Below, piece by piece: positions 19,158 to 27,627 of a stretch of DNA of 64,000 nt; the stretch's first letter is position 1, and the number at the start of each line of letters is the position of its first letter. The DNA is from BOG-938 sp048498155 (GTDB lineage: Bacteria; Pseudomonadota; Alphaproteobacteria; Caulobacterales; Caulobacteraceae): the NCBI GenBank assembly GCA_048498155.1, contig JBEHYN010000009.1, positions 5,985 to 69,984 of the forward strand, read 5' to 3'. The notes beneath the pieces are model-generated. The model was given only the letters and a program-made list of their open reading frames with translations, searched no databases and was not told where the DNA came from. A program made the translations under genes and the position numbers.

Positions 19158-21782
19158 TTAGCCGATGGCCTTGCCGGCCAGTTCGTGCACGTTCTTTGAC
19201 AGGCCCGGGGCCGCGGCGATCCGCCGAAGCTGGGCCAGCATCAACTCGGCCAGCTCGGGCTTGAAGCGACGCCAAGCGCCCAGCGGCTCCAGCAAACGGG
19301 CCGCCACCATGGGGTTGAAGGCGTCCACCATCAGGATCTGATCGGCCAGGAAGGCGTAGCCCGCTCCGCTCGGATCGTGGAACCGCACCGGATTGCCGGA
19401 CGAAAAGCTCGCCACCAGGGCGCGCAAGCGATTGGGGTTCTTGGCGTCGAAGGCCGGGTGCGTCATGAGCGCGCGCACGCGCTGCAAGGCGTCGGGGGCC
19501 GGATTGACCGCCTGGATCGAGAACCATTTGTCGATCACCAGGGGCTCGCCTTGCCCGCGGTCATAGAAGTGCGCCAGGGCCCGGTCGAACGGCGCCCCGC
19601 CCAGCAGCATTAGGGCGCTCAGCCCGCCCATGGCGTCGGTCATATTTGTGGCGTCGTAGTAATGAGCCGCAGCCCGCTCGGCGACGGCTTGGCTCGGGGT
19701 TGAGGTGAGCAGGTTGAGGCTGGCGTTGCACAGGGCCCGGCGACCGGCGCTGGCGGCGTCAGGCGCAAAGGCCGCTTCGGCGCCGAGGTTGCTATGCAGC
19801 GCGCTCAGAGCCTCGTTCAGGCCCTGCGCCATGCGTGCACGCAGGGCGTCGCGCGCCGCGTGGATCGCCGCCGGGTCAGCGGGCTGGGACCTGAGCGACA
19901 GATCCTGTTCGCCCGGCAGGGCGATGAGCAAGGCCTTGAACGCGTCCTCGGCGGACTGGTCGGCCAGGGCCCGGGAAAGGGCTGCTGTGAAGGCGGCTTC
20001 ACCGGCTTCGTCGGGCCGTCCGGCGGCGCGCGCCAGCATCAGTTTGGCCGCCAACTCCTGGCCCGCTTCCCAGCGGTTGAATAGGTCGGGGTCGGAGGAC
20101 AGCAGAACATAGCCGTCGGCTTCCGGCGCGTTAGAGCTCAGCTTGACTGGGGCGGAGAATGACCGCAGGGCCGAGATGACAGGCGGACTTTGCACGTCTT
20201 CCAACCGCACCTGGGTGTGGGCCGCGTGCAACACGATCAGGGCTTGCGTATCCCCAGCTTGGGCGCCGGGCGCCTTGAAGGCCAGGGTCTTGCCCTCGGC
20301 GTCGAGCAGGCCGAGCCGCACGGGGATGGGCAGGGGATGCTTGTCCGGTTGGCCGGGGGTTGGTGCGGTGGACTGGGTGAAGGTCAGGTCGAGGGTCTTG
20401 GCCTGGGCGTCATAGGCCGCGTCCATTCTCACGGTCGGCGTACCGGCTTGTTCGTACCAGCCGAAGAAGTCGGTTAGATCGCGGCCCGAGGCGTCCGCGA
20501 AACAGGCGACAAAGGCCTCAACCGTGGTGGCCTCGCCGTCGTGGCGCTCGAAATACAGGTCCATGCCCGCACGGAAGGTTTCGGCCCCGAGAAGGGTCTC
20601 CAGCATACGGATGACTTCTGCGCCCTTGTCGTAGACCGTGGCGGTGTAGAAGTTGTCGATCTTGATGAAGCTGGATGGACGCACCGGGTGGGCCATGGGG
20701 CCGGCGTCTTCCGCGAACTGCCGCCCGCGCAGGGCTCGCACGTCCTTGATCCGCTGGACCGCCGCCCCGCGCTGGTCGGCCGAGAAGCTCTGGTCGCGAA
20801 AGACTGTCAGGCCCTCCTTCAGGCACAGCTGGAACCAGTCGCGGCAGGTAATGCGGTCGCCGGTCCAGTTGTGGAAATACTCGTGGGCGATGACGCTCTC
20901 GATCCGCTCGTAGTCGAAGTCCGTCGCCGTCGTCTCATCGGCCAGAAGCAGGGACGAGTTGAACACGTTCAACCCCTTGTTCTCCATCGCCCCGAAATTG
21001 AAGTCGCGCACGGCCACGATCATAAACAGGTCCAGGTCGTACTCGCGTCCGAACGCCTGCTCGTCCCAGCGCATGGAGCGCTTCAGGGCGTCCATGGCAT
21101 AGACCGCCCGGCTCGACTGGCCTGGATCGACATAGATGCGCAGGTCGATCTTGCGCCCGGTCATGGTGGTGAAGTCGTCGGCCAACTCGTCCAGCTCCCC
21201 GGCCACCAAGGCGAAAAGATAGCAGGGCTTGGGAAAGGGATCGCGCCAGCGGGCGAAGTGGCGCCCGCCCGCCAGATCGCCGGCCTCGATCAGGTTGCCG
21301 TTGGACAGCAGACGCGGAAAAGCCGCCTTGTCCGCCTCCATCCGCACGGAAAAGCGGGAGAGCACGTCGGGTCGGTCGGGGAAGTAGGTGATCTTGCGAA
21401 AGCCCTCCGCCTCGCACTGAGTGCAGAAGCGGCCACCGGACATATAGAGGCCTTCCAAGAAGGTATTAGCCTGCGGGCTGATCTCCACCTCAGTATCTAA
21501 GACGAAGGCGTCGGGCGTATCTGTGATGGTCAGGTGTTCTGCGGTGACCGTGTAGCGCGCGGGCTCCAACGCTTTTCCGTTCAGGCCTAGCGAGATTAGT
21601 TTCAGCCGCATCCCGTCCAGAACCAGGGGCTCCGCGTGCTCGCCGTTGCGCTTGATCGCCAGCTTGGCCTTCACCCGTGTGGCGTCGGGCTCCAGCGCGA
21701 AGTCCATGTCGACGGTCTCTACCAGGAAGGCCGGCGGCTTGTAGTCGGCAAGACGGATGGGCTGGGGAACGTCGGTGCGCAT
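19158..21782 (-). CDS. pepN: Aminopeptidase N
   Basis: M1-family zinc metallopeptidase of the gluzincin type, 874 aa, cytoplasmic, removing N-terminal residues from peptides. It has the GAMENKG substrate loop and the HEYFHNWTGDR zinc site (HExxH with a downstream Glu). The arrangement QPIRLADYKPPAFLVETVDMDF at the N-terminus is the usual start of proteobacterial PepN. It precedes pleC on the same strand with 83 nt between them. Confidence 0.96.
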   Translation of the reverse strand: MRTDVPQPIRLADYKPPAFLVETVDMDFALEPDATRVKAKLAIKRNGEHAEPLVLDGMRLKLISLGLNGKALEPARYTVTAEHLTITDTPDAFVLDTEVEISPQANTFLEGLYMSGGRFCTQCEAEGFRKITYFPDRPDVLSRFSVRMEADKAAFPRLLSNGNLIEAGDLAGGRHFARWRDPFPKPCYLFALVAGELDELADDFTTMTGRKIDLRIYVDPGQSSRAVYAMDALKRSMRWDEQAFGREYDLDLFMIVAVRDFNFGAMENKGLNVFNSSLLLADETTATDFDYERIESVIAHEYFHNWTGDRITCRDWFQLCLKEGLTVFRDQSFSADQRGAAVQRIKDVRALRGRQFAEDAGPMAHPVRPSSFIKIDNFYTATVYDKGAEVIRMLETLLGAETFRAGMDLYFERHDGEATTVEAFVACFADASGRDLTDFFGWYEQAGTPTVRMDAAYDAQAKTLDLTFTQSTAPTPGQPDKHPLPIPVRLGLLDAEGKTLAFKAPGAQAGDTQALIVLHAAHTQVRLEDVQSPPVISALRSFSAPVKLSSNAPEADGYVLLSSDPDLFNRWEAGQELAAKLMLARAAGRPDEAGEAAFTAALSRALADQSAEDAFKALLIALPGEQDLSLRSQPADPAAIHAARDALRARMAQGLNEALSALHSNLGAEAAFAPDAASAGRRALCNASLNLLTSTPSQAVAERAAAHYYDATNMTDAMGGLSALMLLGGAPFDRALAHFYDRGQGEPLVIDKWFSIQAVNPAPDALQRVRALMTHPAFDAKNPNRLRALVASFSSGNPVRFHDPSGAGYAFLADQILMVDAFNPMVAARLLEPLGAWRRFKPELAELMLAQLRRIAAAPGLSKNVHELAGKAIG

Positions 21783-21888
21783 GGCGGAAACTCGGCTGAC
21801 GGAGGCTTGCGCTCTTAATTGGCGCCGCGAGCGCCGAGGCGCCAGTGCGCCAATGGCGTTTGCCGCAGTTTGCCGCTACCACCCGCCC

Positions 21889-23082
21889 ATGCGCGCTGAG
21901 ATCGATCCGTTTCACGCTGTCTCCATCGGCCGCCTAGCCTACCGGCTGCAGGCGCAGGGCCGTTCGATCATCCATATGGAATATGGCCAGCCCTCGGGCG
22001 GGGCGCCCAAGGCGGCGATCGCGGCGGCGCACCGGGTGCTGGACAGCGAGGCCATGGGCTATTGGGAGAGCCCCGAGCTGAGGGCGCGCATCGCGCGCGC
22101 CTACGACGAGCAATATAGGGTTGAGGTCGACCCCGAGCGGGTGATCCTGACCTGCGGCGCCTCGCCCGCCCTAGTGCTGGCCCTGTCGGCGACCTTCTCG
22201 CCCGGCGACCGAGTGGCCCTGGCTCGGCCGGGCTATGTGGCCTATCGTAATGTGCTCAAGGCCCTGCACATGGTCCCGGTGGAGATCGCCTGCGGACCGG
22301 ACGAGCGCTTCCAGCTCACCGCCGCCGGGCTCCAAGCGCTGGACCCGCCTCCCGCCGGGGTGATTGTCGCCAGCCCGGCCAACCCTACCGGCTCAATCAT
22401 TGATGCCGACGAACTTCAGATGATCGCCGCTGTGTGCCGACAGATCGGCGCGCGCATCGTTTCGGACGAGACTTATCACGGGCTGACCTATGGCGAGCCT
22501 GCGGCGTCCATGCTGCAGTTCGAGCCGCGCGCCCTGGTGATCAACAGCTTTTCCAAATACTTCAATATGGTCGGCTGGCGGCTGGGCTGGCTCGTGGTTC
22601 CCCGCGAAGAGGTCCATCGGGCGCGCGCCTACTTGGCCAATATGTTCCTGACGCCGCCTGTCCTGTCACAACACGCTGGGCTGGCGGCCATGGATTGCCG
22701 CGAGGCGCTTGAGGGCCATCTGGCCGTCTACCGCGCCAATCGGGCGCTGATGCTGCAGGCTCTGCCGGCCTTGGGTCTCGGCGCCATCGCCCCGCCCGAC
22801 GGCGCCTTCTACATCTATGCCGACATCGCCCACCTGACGCACGACAGCTTGGCGTTCTGCGAGCGGCTGTTGCTGGAAACGGGCGTCGCCGCCGCGCCGG
22901 GGGTGGATTTCGATCCCGTGGAGGGGGGACATTTCATCCGCTTCAGTTTCGCCGTCTCAACCGAGGAGGTGCGCGAGGCTCTGCGGCGGCTGGAGCCGTG
23001 GTTCAAGGCGCAGGCGTCGTCAGGCCCCGTCGCCTGCCTTGCATTGGCTCCCCCCGGCGCAAGCCGGGACCCAGATTATTGA
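21889..23082 (+). CDS. PLP-dependent class I/II aminotransferase
   Basis: 397 aa from the ATG at 21889, which begins MRAEIDPFHAVSIG as in related enzymes. Fold-type I features: GQPSGGAPKAAI, ASPANPTGSIID with the substrate Asn, SDETYHGLTY with the PLP Asp and Tyr, and SFSKYFNMVGWRLGW with the Schiff-base Lys. Likely an aspartate- or alanine-type transaminase. The last residues (APPGASRDPDY) are coded by a dispersed palindromic repeat, so the natural C-terminus may have been extended by repeat insertion. Confidence 0.88.
   Translation: MRAEIDPFHAVSIGRLAYRLQAQGRSIIHMEYGQPSGGAPKAAIAAAHRVLDSEAMGYWESPELRARIARAYDEQYRVEVDPERVILTCGASPALVLALSATFSPGDRVALARPGYVAYRNVLKALHMVPVEIACGPDERFQLTAAGLQALDPPPAGVIVASPANPTGSIIDADELQMIAAVCRQIGARIVSDETYHGLTYGEPAASMLQFEPRALVINSFSKYFNMVGWRLGWLVVPREEVHRARAYLANMFLTPPVLSQHAGLAAMDCREALEGHLAVYRANRALMLQALPALGLGAIAPPDGAFYIYADIAHLTHDSLAFCERLLLETGVAAAPGVDFDPVEGGHFIRFSFAVSTEEVREALRRLEPWFKAQASSGPVACLALAPPGASRDPDY
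23053..23068. repeat. Palindromic repeat overlapping the aminotransferase 3' end
   Basis: CCCGGC-GCAA-GCCGGG followed by ACCCAGA is a sequence I know as a common dispersed intergenic element in alphaproteobacteria. Here it lies inside the reading frame just before the stop at 23082. Confidence 0.6.
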
Positions 23083-23153
23083 ACCACGAAGAACACGAAG
23101 ATCACCAAGAGCTTGGCGTTTCCTTCGTGTTCTTCGTGAGCTTCGTGGTTCAA
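23079..23153. repeat. Long imperfect inverted repeat (GAACCACGAAG type)
   Basis: The left arm starts TTGAACCACGAAGAACACGA and the right arm ends with its near complement TTCGTGGTTCAA. The core unit GAACCACGAAG-ACACGAAG is a widespread REP-like element in this group. It could act as a bidirectional terminator between the convergent genes ending at 23082 and 23206. Confidence 0.7.
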
Positions 23154-23205
23154 TTTTCTATTCGCTGCGCGGGCAAAGCCCCGGCGACCAACAAGTCAAT
23201 TCGTC

Positions 23206-23790
23206 CTAGCTCGCCTGGGCCGCCGCTGCCTCGCCATGCGCTTCGTCGGGAGCCGCGGGGCATTCCTCGATGCGGCGGATGATCTGGCCGCACGCTTCGG
23301 ACATGGCCTGAAGCTCGGCGGGCGCGTCCTCGGGGGTCTCGCCGATGAAGGCGTGCAGGGCGCGGGCGAACTTTAGCAGTCGGGGCGCCTCGGCGATCAA
23401 CCGGGCCTGGAATTCGATGCGGCGCGGGTCGCGGTCGTACTCGGCGCCGGGCACGCGCCAGCCGCCCCAATCGGCGTTGTCGGTGACCACCACGGGGAAG
23501 GTGCCGGGGAAGGGATGGTGGGCGCAATCGCTCGGCTGCTGCCACTTGTTGCGCGCGCGCATCAGCCGCCAGGCCGCGCCGCCCGCAGCGCTGTCATCAG
23601 GTTCGGCCACGCCGTCCTCGGGTCTCAGCTCATGGGCGTGAAATTCGCGGCCCAGACCCAGATCATAGGTGATGCGGATCGGTTCATCGAAGCCGCGCGC
23701 CCAGGTGGGCACGATGCGTTCGACCGTAGCCCAGGCGCCGACGCTGTCGACCCAGACCTTCTGGTTTCGGTGGAATAGTGCCTTGGCCAT
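23206..23790 (-). CDS. Conserved hypothetical protein
   Basis: 194 aa from the ATG at 23790 (MAKALFHRNQKVWVD). The N-terminal part looks like a small SH3-like or Tudor-like beta domain (KVWVDSVGAWATVERIVPTW); the C-terminal half is helical and ends in an Ala/Glu-rich tail. I do not recognise a named family. No operon partner. Confidence 0.65.
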   Translation of the reverse strand: MAKALFHRNQKVWVDSVGAWATVERIVPTWARGFDEPIRITYDLGLGREFHAHELRPEDGVAEPDDSAAGGAAWRLMRARNKWQQPSDCAHHPFPGTFPVVVTDNADWGGWRVPGAEYDRDPRRIEFQARLIAEAPRLLKFARALHAFIGETPEDAPAELQAMSEACGQIIRRIEECPAAPDEAHGEAAAAQAS

Positions 23791-23884
23791 GACGCTTTTT
23801 TGCGCAACTGAAGCAGCCTTTTGGCCGCGAGGAAGCGCCATGGTGCCGCAAAAACCTTGACGTCAGGTCAATGCGGGACGGCGT

Positions 23885-25093
23885 TCAGGAGGTGAGTCGC
23901 ACCCGGGCGCCCAGGTTCAGGCCGGTCAGCGCGCCATAGGTCCGCATCAGGCTTTCGAAGGTATGGCCCCAGCCGTGACGATCCTGCGCGCGGGCGCGGG
24001 CGGCGTGGGAGACAACGCCAAGATCGCGCGCGAACAGGGCGTCGACGGCTTCGGCCATGCCTTGGGCGTTGGCGCGTTGAGCCACCTGGCCGACGCTGTC
24101 ATCGATCAGTTCGCCTATCCCTCCGGTGCAAGGCCCCACCACCGGCACGCCGGAGGCCAGGGCTTCCAGCACCACCAGGCCGAAGGGCTCCTGGTCGTTG
24201 GCGTGCACGAAGGCGTCGCAACTGGCGATCAGCCGGGCGAGCTGGCGCGGATCGCGCACATAATCCAGGCCGATCACCCGCGGGTGCGGTTTCAGATAGG
24301 CCCCGGCGGCGATCATCATCAAGCGATAGTCCTCGCCCAACAGGTCCAAGGCTTCGAGCAGGGTCTCCAGGTTCTTTTCCCGCGCGGGCCGTCCGGCGAA
24401 CACCAGCAAGCGCGTCTTGGAGTCCAGTCCCAGGTCGCCGCGCACGGTCTCGCGGTCCGCGCGGCCGGGGTGGAATAGGTCCAGGTCTACGCCGAGCGGC
24501 TGCACGATCACCTTGCTTACACCCGCTTCGGCCAAGCGTCCGGCGATGTACTGGCTGGGGGCGATCACCTGGTCGCAGCGGCTGTAGAACTTGGCCACCC
24601 GCTTCTGCGCCGGGGCGGCGGCCCATTCGCCGAAATGCAGGGCGGCCAGGGCGGCGGGATCGGAATGGCAGAAGGCCACGGCGGGAATGCCCAGGGCCTC
24701 GGCGGCGTCAAGCGCGGCATGGCCCGGCACATAGGTGTCGCCCACCTCAAACAGGCTAGGGCGCATGTGGGCCAGGATGCGGGTCCATTTGCGCAGGGAG
24801 GTGGGGCAGCGATAACCGTCGCCGAAGGGAATGGGCGGGGCGGCGATGGTCACCATGCCGTCGACGTTGGCGCGGGTCACGCGACCTGGCACCACCAGGG
24901 AATGGCGCAGGTGCGGCCGCTCCTTGGTCAGCCAGGCGTGCTTGGCGAGCAAATAGCGCTTCACCCCGCCGCTGCGCGGTCCATACAGCATGGTGGTGTC
25001 GAGTAGGTGCGCGGTCTGCCCCGCTGAGGCGCCAGACAGGCCGGCCCTCAGGGACACCATTTCGGTTCGCGTCAGCTCGCCGACATCCAGCAC
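23885..25093 (-). CDS. Family 4-type glycosyltransferase
   Basis: 402 aa from a GTG at 25093, chosen because GGGAGG lies a few nt before it. GT-B fold: an N-terminal domain with LYGPRSGGVKRYLLAK, and a C-terminal nucleotide-sugar-binding domain with RLLVFAGRPAREKNLETLLEAL and the EPFGLVVLEALASGVPVV motif (E-x7-E). It probably transfers a sugar in envelope or glycolipid synthesis. It is the last host-type gene; phage-type DNA begins about 220 nt upstream of its start. Confidence 0.88.
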   Translation of the reverse strand: MLDVGELTRTEMVSLRAGLSGASAGQTAHLLDTTMLYGPRSGGVKRYLLAKHAWLTKERPHLRHSLVVPGRVTRANVDGMVTIAAPPIPFGDGYRCPTSLRKWTRILAHMRPSLFEVGDTYVPGHAALDAAEALGIPAVAFCHSDPAALAALHFGEWAAAPAQKRVAKFYSRCDQVIAPSQYIAGRLAEAGVSKVIVQPLGVDLDLFHPGRADRETVRGDLGLDSKTRLLVFAGRPAREKNLETLLEALDLLGEDYRLMMIAAGAYLKPHPRVIGLDYVRDPRQLARLIASCDAFVHANDQEPFGLVVLEALASGVPVVGPCTGGIGELIDDSVGQVAQRANAQGMAEAVDALFARDLGVVSHAARARAQDRHGWGHTFESLMRTYGALTGLNLGARVRLTS

Positions 25094-25310
25094 GCTCGCC
25101 TCCCAAAACTCTCGCCGTTTTGTCCGCCGCCGGTAGGCCGGAGCGTACGACGCGAGCGCCCGCTTATCACATGTTTTTAGGGTGGGTTCGGAAAATATGC
25201 CCAGGGCATACCCGTCCTGGGCGAACGGCCGCCGTTGCTTCCGAACGCCGTCGCCGCTATCTGAGCGGCCAACTCCCGTCACCGTTCAGTTCGAGGCGCC
25301 GCTCCATGGC
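25094..25310. other. Upstream region of the glycosyltransferase and host side of the junction
   Basis: GC-rich, host-like DNA with no gene I can support. The composition changes abruptly to AT-rich near 25,310-25,330, which I take as the boundary between host and phage DNA. No tRNA or clear att repeat was seen here. Confidence 0.5.
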
Positions 25311-25335
25311 CGCACAGTTCATTTTCCAGATAGTA

Positions 25336-25411
25336 AGTCAGTTATCGATTATAATTTAAGTCACTGTTTTTAAAGGGAAAACCCTTAAAGCGTGACTGTC
25401 ACAAAGTGACT
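25336..25411. promoter_or_regulatory. Array of four AGTCA half-sites at the phage left end
   Basis: AGTCA occurs at 25336 and 25359 in direct orientation and its complement TGACT at 25393 and 25407, so two forward and two reversed half-sites flank an imperfect AAGGG-AAAA-CCCTT hairpin. A TATAAT lies at 25349, but no matching -35 was found. The layout looks like a control element or origin for the phage segment. Confidence 0.5.
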
Positions 25412-25605
25412 TTTTATTACTTATTACGACTGGTGGAGACCCACAGTCCGTGCTTCTGTCGTGCCGGTCACCGACCTGGGCGAGGGTCTGTTTCCAAGAT
25501 AACTCGCACGTCCGCATCCTATACTGCTTCGCTTCGATACAAAATGGCGATCCTTCAACTAACACGCGAAAACGTTAATTCCCGCACGTAGATAAGCAGT
25601 GAGCA

Positions 25606-25658
25606 TTGACAGACAATCGACTCAGACATATTGTCGCATTGTCAGTCATCCCCGACTA
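25606..25658 (+). promoter_or_regulatory. Promoter with downstream palindromic site, before the HTH regulator
   Basis: TTGACA (25606), 17 bp, TATTGT (25629), then AGTCA-TCCC-CGACTA at 25644-25658, close to the expected transcription start. The -35 is a perfect sigma-70 hexamer. The palindrome has one mismatch from the phage consensus. Confidence 0.7.
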
Positions 25659-25780
25659 ACTGTTAGCTCGGCGGTGCTGGTGTCACGTTCTGATAACGAA
25701 CGAGAGTTGTGGCTTACATAAAGAGGACACATAAAGGGTGTGTTCAATCGCGCGAACAGCGCATCAAAGATGAGAATAAT

Positions 25781-26263
25781 ATGGCTGGAAGACCGCAAAT
25801 GTCCTCCCGCACGGGGCCTACATACGCTCTAGCGGAGTTCATGAACGACAATTGGGATAAGCTAGTTGGCCGCACGAACGAAGAAGTGGCCGGCGAGCTT
25901 GGTTACCGCTCGGCGAACATCATCTCGATGTTCCGGACCGGCAAGACCCGCATCCCGCTGGAGAAATTGCCCGACATCGCTCGGCTTATGAAGCTGGATC
26001 TCACGGCGCTGATGCCTCTGTGGTTCGAGCAGTATTGGGGCGAGCGCGCAGACGCGAAGGCGCAGCTCAAGATGTTCTCGTCTCGGCTCATGTCGTCCAA
26101 CGAGCTCGCGATCATGGAGGGTATCCGGAAGGTGAACAGGAACCGCGACCAGGGGTTCGCCACCGACGTCATCCATACCGCCGCTCTCGCGCTGACAGAC
26201 GACGATGTCCGCGACGCGGCTGAGAAAGCCGCTAAGAAGAAGGGCCTGCTCACGACGAGCTGA
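25781..26263 (+). CDS. HTH transcriptional regulator, first phage gene
   Basis: 160 aa from the ATG at 25781; a GTG at 25709 would add 24 residues with no obvious role. The N-terminal half has a helix-turn-helix pattern (TNEEVAGELGYRSANIISMFRTGKTRIPLEKLPDIARLM), and the C-terminal half is helical with a basic end (AEKAAKKKG). It is the first gene of the segment, has the strongest promoter, and is followed by a good terminator, so it is transcribed alone. It is the best candidate in view for the protein that reads the repeated AGTCA-N4-TGACT sites, but this is only a guess from position. Confidence 0.7.
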   Translation: MAGRPQMSSRTGPTYALAEFMNDNWDKLVGRTNEEVAGELGYRSANIISMFRTGKTRIPLEKLPDIARLMKLDLTALMPLWFEQYWGERADAKAQLKMFSSRLMSSNELAIMEGIRKVNRNRDQGFATDVIHTAALALTDDDVRDAAEKAAKKKGLLTTS

Positions 26264-26289
26264 CCCTTCTTCGGTCTAACAGCTAACCT

Positions 26290-26320
26290 ATGCCGCCCCT
26301 AGTGGGCGGCATTTTTCTTT
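26290..26320 (+). terminator. Intrinsic terminator after the HTH regulator
   Basis: Nine-base stem ATGCCGCCC/GGGCGGCAT with a CTAGT loop, followed by a T-rich run (26312-26320). Confidence 0.9.
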
Positions 26321-26351
26321 CCTGGCAATCTACTCCAGCTCCGTATGCCGC

Positions 26352-26396
26352 TTGAACGCGACCTCTCACGCGGATATAAGAAGTCAACGGTGACTA
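26352..26396 (+). promoter_or_regulatory. Promoter and palindrome before the split CobT genes
   Basis: TTGAAC (26352), 17 bp, TATAAG (26375), then a perfect AGTCA-ACGG-TGACTA at 26382-26396. The ribosome site ACGGAGG follows at 26401, giving a leader of about 25 nt. Confidence 0.75.
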
Positions 26397-26412
26397 ACAA
26401 ACGGAGGCTCAA

Positions 26413-27624
26413 GTGCGCTCTACACAAATGCGAACGGATCAGTTGCGCGACGCTATCGCGAAAACGGTCAGGATGTTGGCGAAGGACAGCGTCCGCGTCA
26501 CCCAGATCGGTGCCGGCGCGTATTGCAGGTTTGACAAGAAGGGCAAGGTGACGCTGATCAACCTGCCTGTGATCCCCGACAACCCGAGCGACGACTTCCT
26601 GACAGCGCTCCAGGGCTTCCTCGATCATGAGGTGGCTCACATGTACCAGACAGACGCGTCGACCTATGGCGGGAAGCATACGATCGTCGACGGTAAAGGT
26701 GGAACGCGAAACATCGACCTGTCCGGGATGACGAACATCGTCGAGGACGTACGGATCGAAGCGGGCTTCGCGAAGATGTTCGCCGGCTCCGAAGCGAACC
26801 TGGAAGCGCTGCGGGGCTTCATGATCTCGAAATACTGGGTGGTATGGCTGGGCCAGGTTCAAGCTGCGTCGCTGGATGCAGACGAGAAGGATCGGCGTAT
26901 CCGCACACTCGCGCTGGTGCCGTTCATGCGTGCTCGTGGCGGGCAAAAGCGCTGCGGCCAATTCCTGACCGACAACAACCTCTGGCCATATTTCGAAGAG
27001 CTGGATGTGCGTATCCCGGACCTGGCTGAGCGGTTCGCTGCGTTGAAGAGTACGCAGGATGCCACCAACCTCGCCAAGGTTATCGTCGATGCGCTGTACC
27101 CGCCCCAGCCCCCTGAGCAGGAGCCTGAAGCTGATGACGAGCCCGGCGACCAAGCGCTCGGTAACGCGAAGGGTGGCGAAGCCGGCGAGAGTGATCAGGA
27201 CGACGCAGACGAGGAAGGGGCCGGCGACGAGGGTCAAGTTGGCGGTGCTGACGAGAGTCCTGATGGCAAGCCCGACAAGAAGGGTGAGCCGATGGGGGAC
27301 CTGGATGATGTCGACTTCGGTGCTGACGGCGAGATGGACGATGCCCCGCCCGAAGAGCCCGAGTCCGGCGATGGTGAACCGGAGCCCGAAGAGGGTCAGG
27401 ACGAAGAACAAGGTGGCGCGGGTGGTGCATCGCAGAATGTAAAGCTGCGGGATGCGATGAAACGCTTAAGTCCCGATCAACGTCGCGCGCTTTTCCTGTA
27501 TAACAAACGCAAGGAAAGCATACCGGATATCGCACACAAACTCGGTAAGTCGGTTTCGTCCGTCCACCAAATACTCGGCAAAGCACGCAAGCGACTTGCC
27601 GGGGAAATGAGCAAACGAGGTTAG
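26413..27624 (+). CDS. CobT N-terminal-like metallopeptidase with sigma-4-like C-terminus
   Basis: 403 aa, GTG start after ACGGAGG. Residues 72-76 are HEVAH, an HExxH zinc site, with a downstream NIVEDVRIE segment like the NxxEDxRIE of CobT-type proteins. Residues about 225-340 are a long Asp/Glu/Gly/Pro-rich linker. The last 55 or so residues (LRDAMKRLSPDQRRALFLYN, then IPDIAHKLGKSVSSVHQIL and GKARKRL) read like sigma-70 region 4.2. In CobT the peptidase-like part, acidic linker and VWA domain form one protein; here the frame ends after the HTH and the rest continues in the next gene 3 nt away. Codons in the HTH part look less GC-rich than around it. No cobalamin genes are nearby. Confidence 0.7.
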   Translation: MRSTQMRTDQLRDAIAKTVRMLAKDSVRVTQIGAGAYCRFDKKGKVTLINLPVIPDNPSDDFLTALQGFLDHEVAHMYQTDASTYGGKHTIVDGKGGTRNIDLSGMTNIVEDVRIEAGFAKMFAGSEANLEALRGFMISKYWVVWLGQVQAASLDADEKDRRIRTLALVPFMRARGGQKRCGQFLTDNNLWPYFEELDVRIPDLAERFAALKSTQDATNLAKVIVDALYPPQPPEQEPEADDEPGDQALGNAKGGEAGESDQDDADEEGAGDEGQVGGADESPDGKPDKKGEPMGDLDDVDFGADGEMDDAPPEEPESGDGEPEPEEGQDEEQGGAGGASQNVKLRDAMKRLSPDQRRALFLYNKRKESIPDIAHKLGKSVSSVHQILGKARKRLAGEMSKRG

Positions 27625-27627
27625 GTT

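Noticed and set aside
25300..25345. Attachment site of an integrated phage
   Set aside because: No tRNA, no integrase and no second copy of any junction sequence in the window; only half of a possible pair could be seen.
25349..25354. TATAAT as a promoter -10 at the phage left end
   Set aside because: No -35 at 15-19 bp on either strand; the better promoter for the HTH gene is at 25606.
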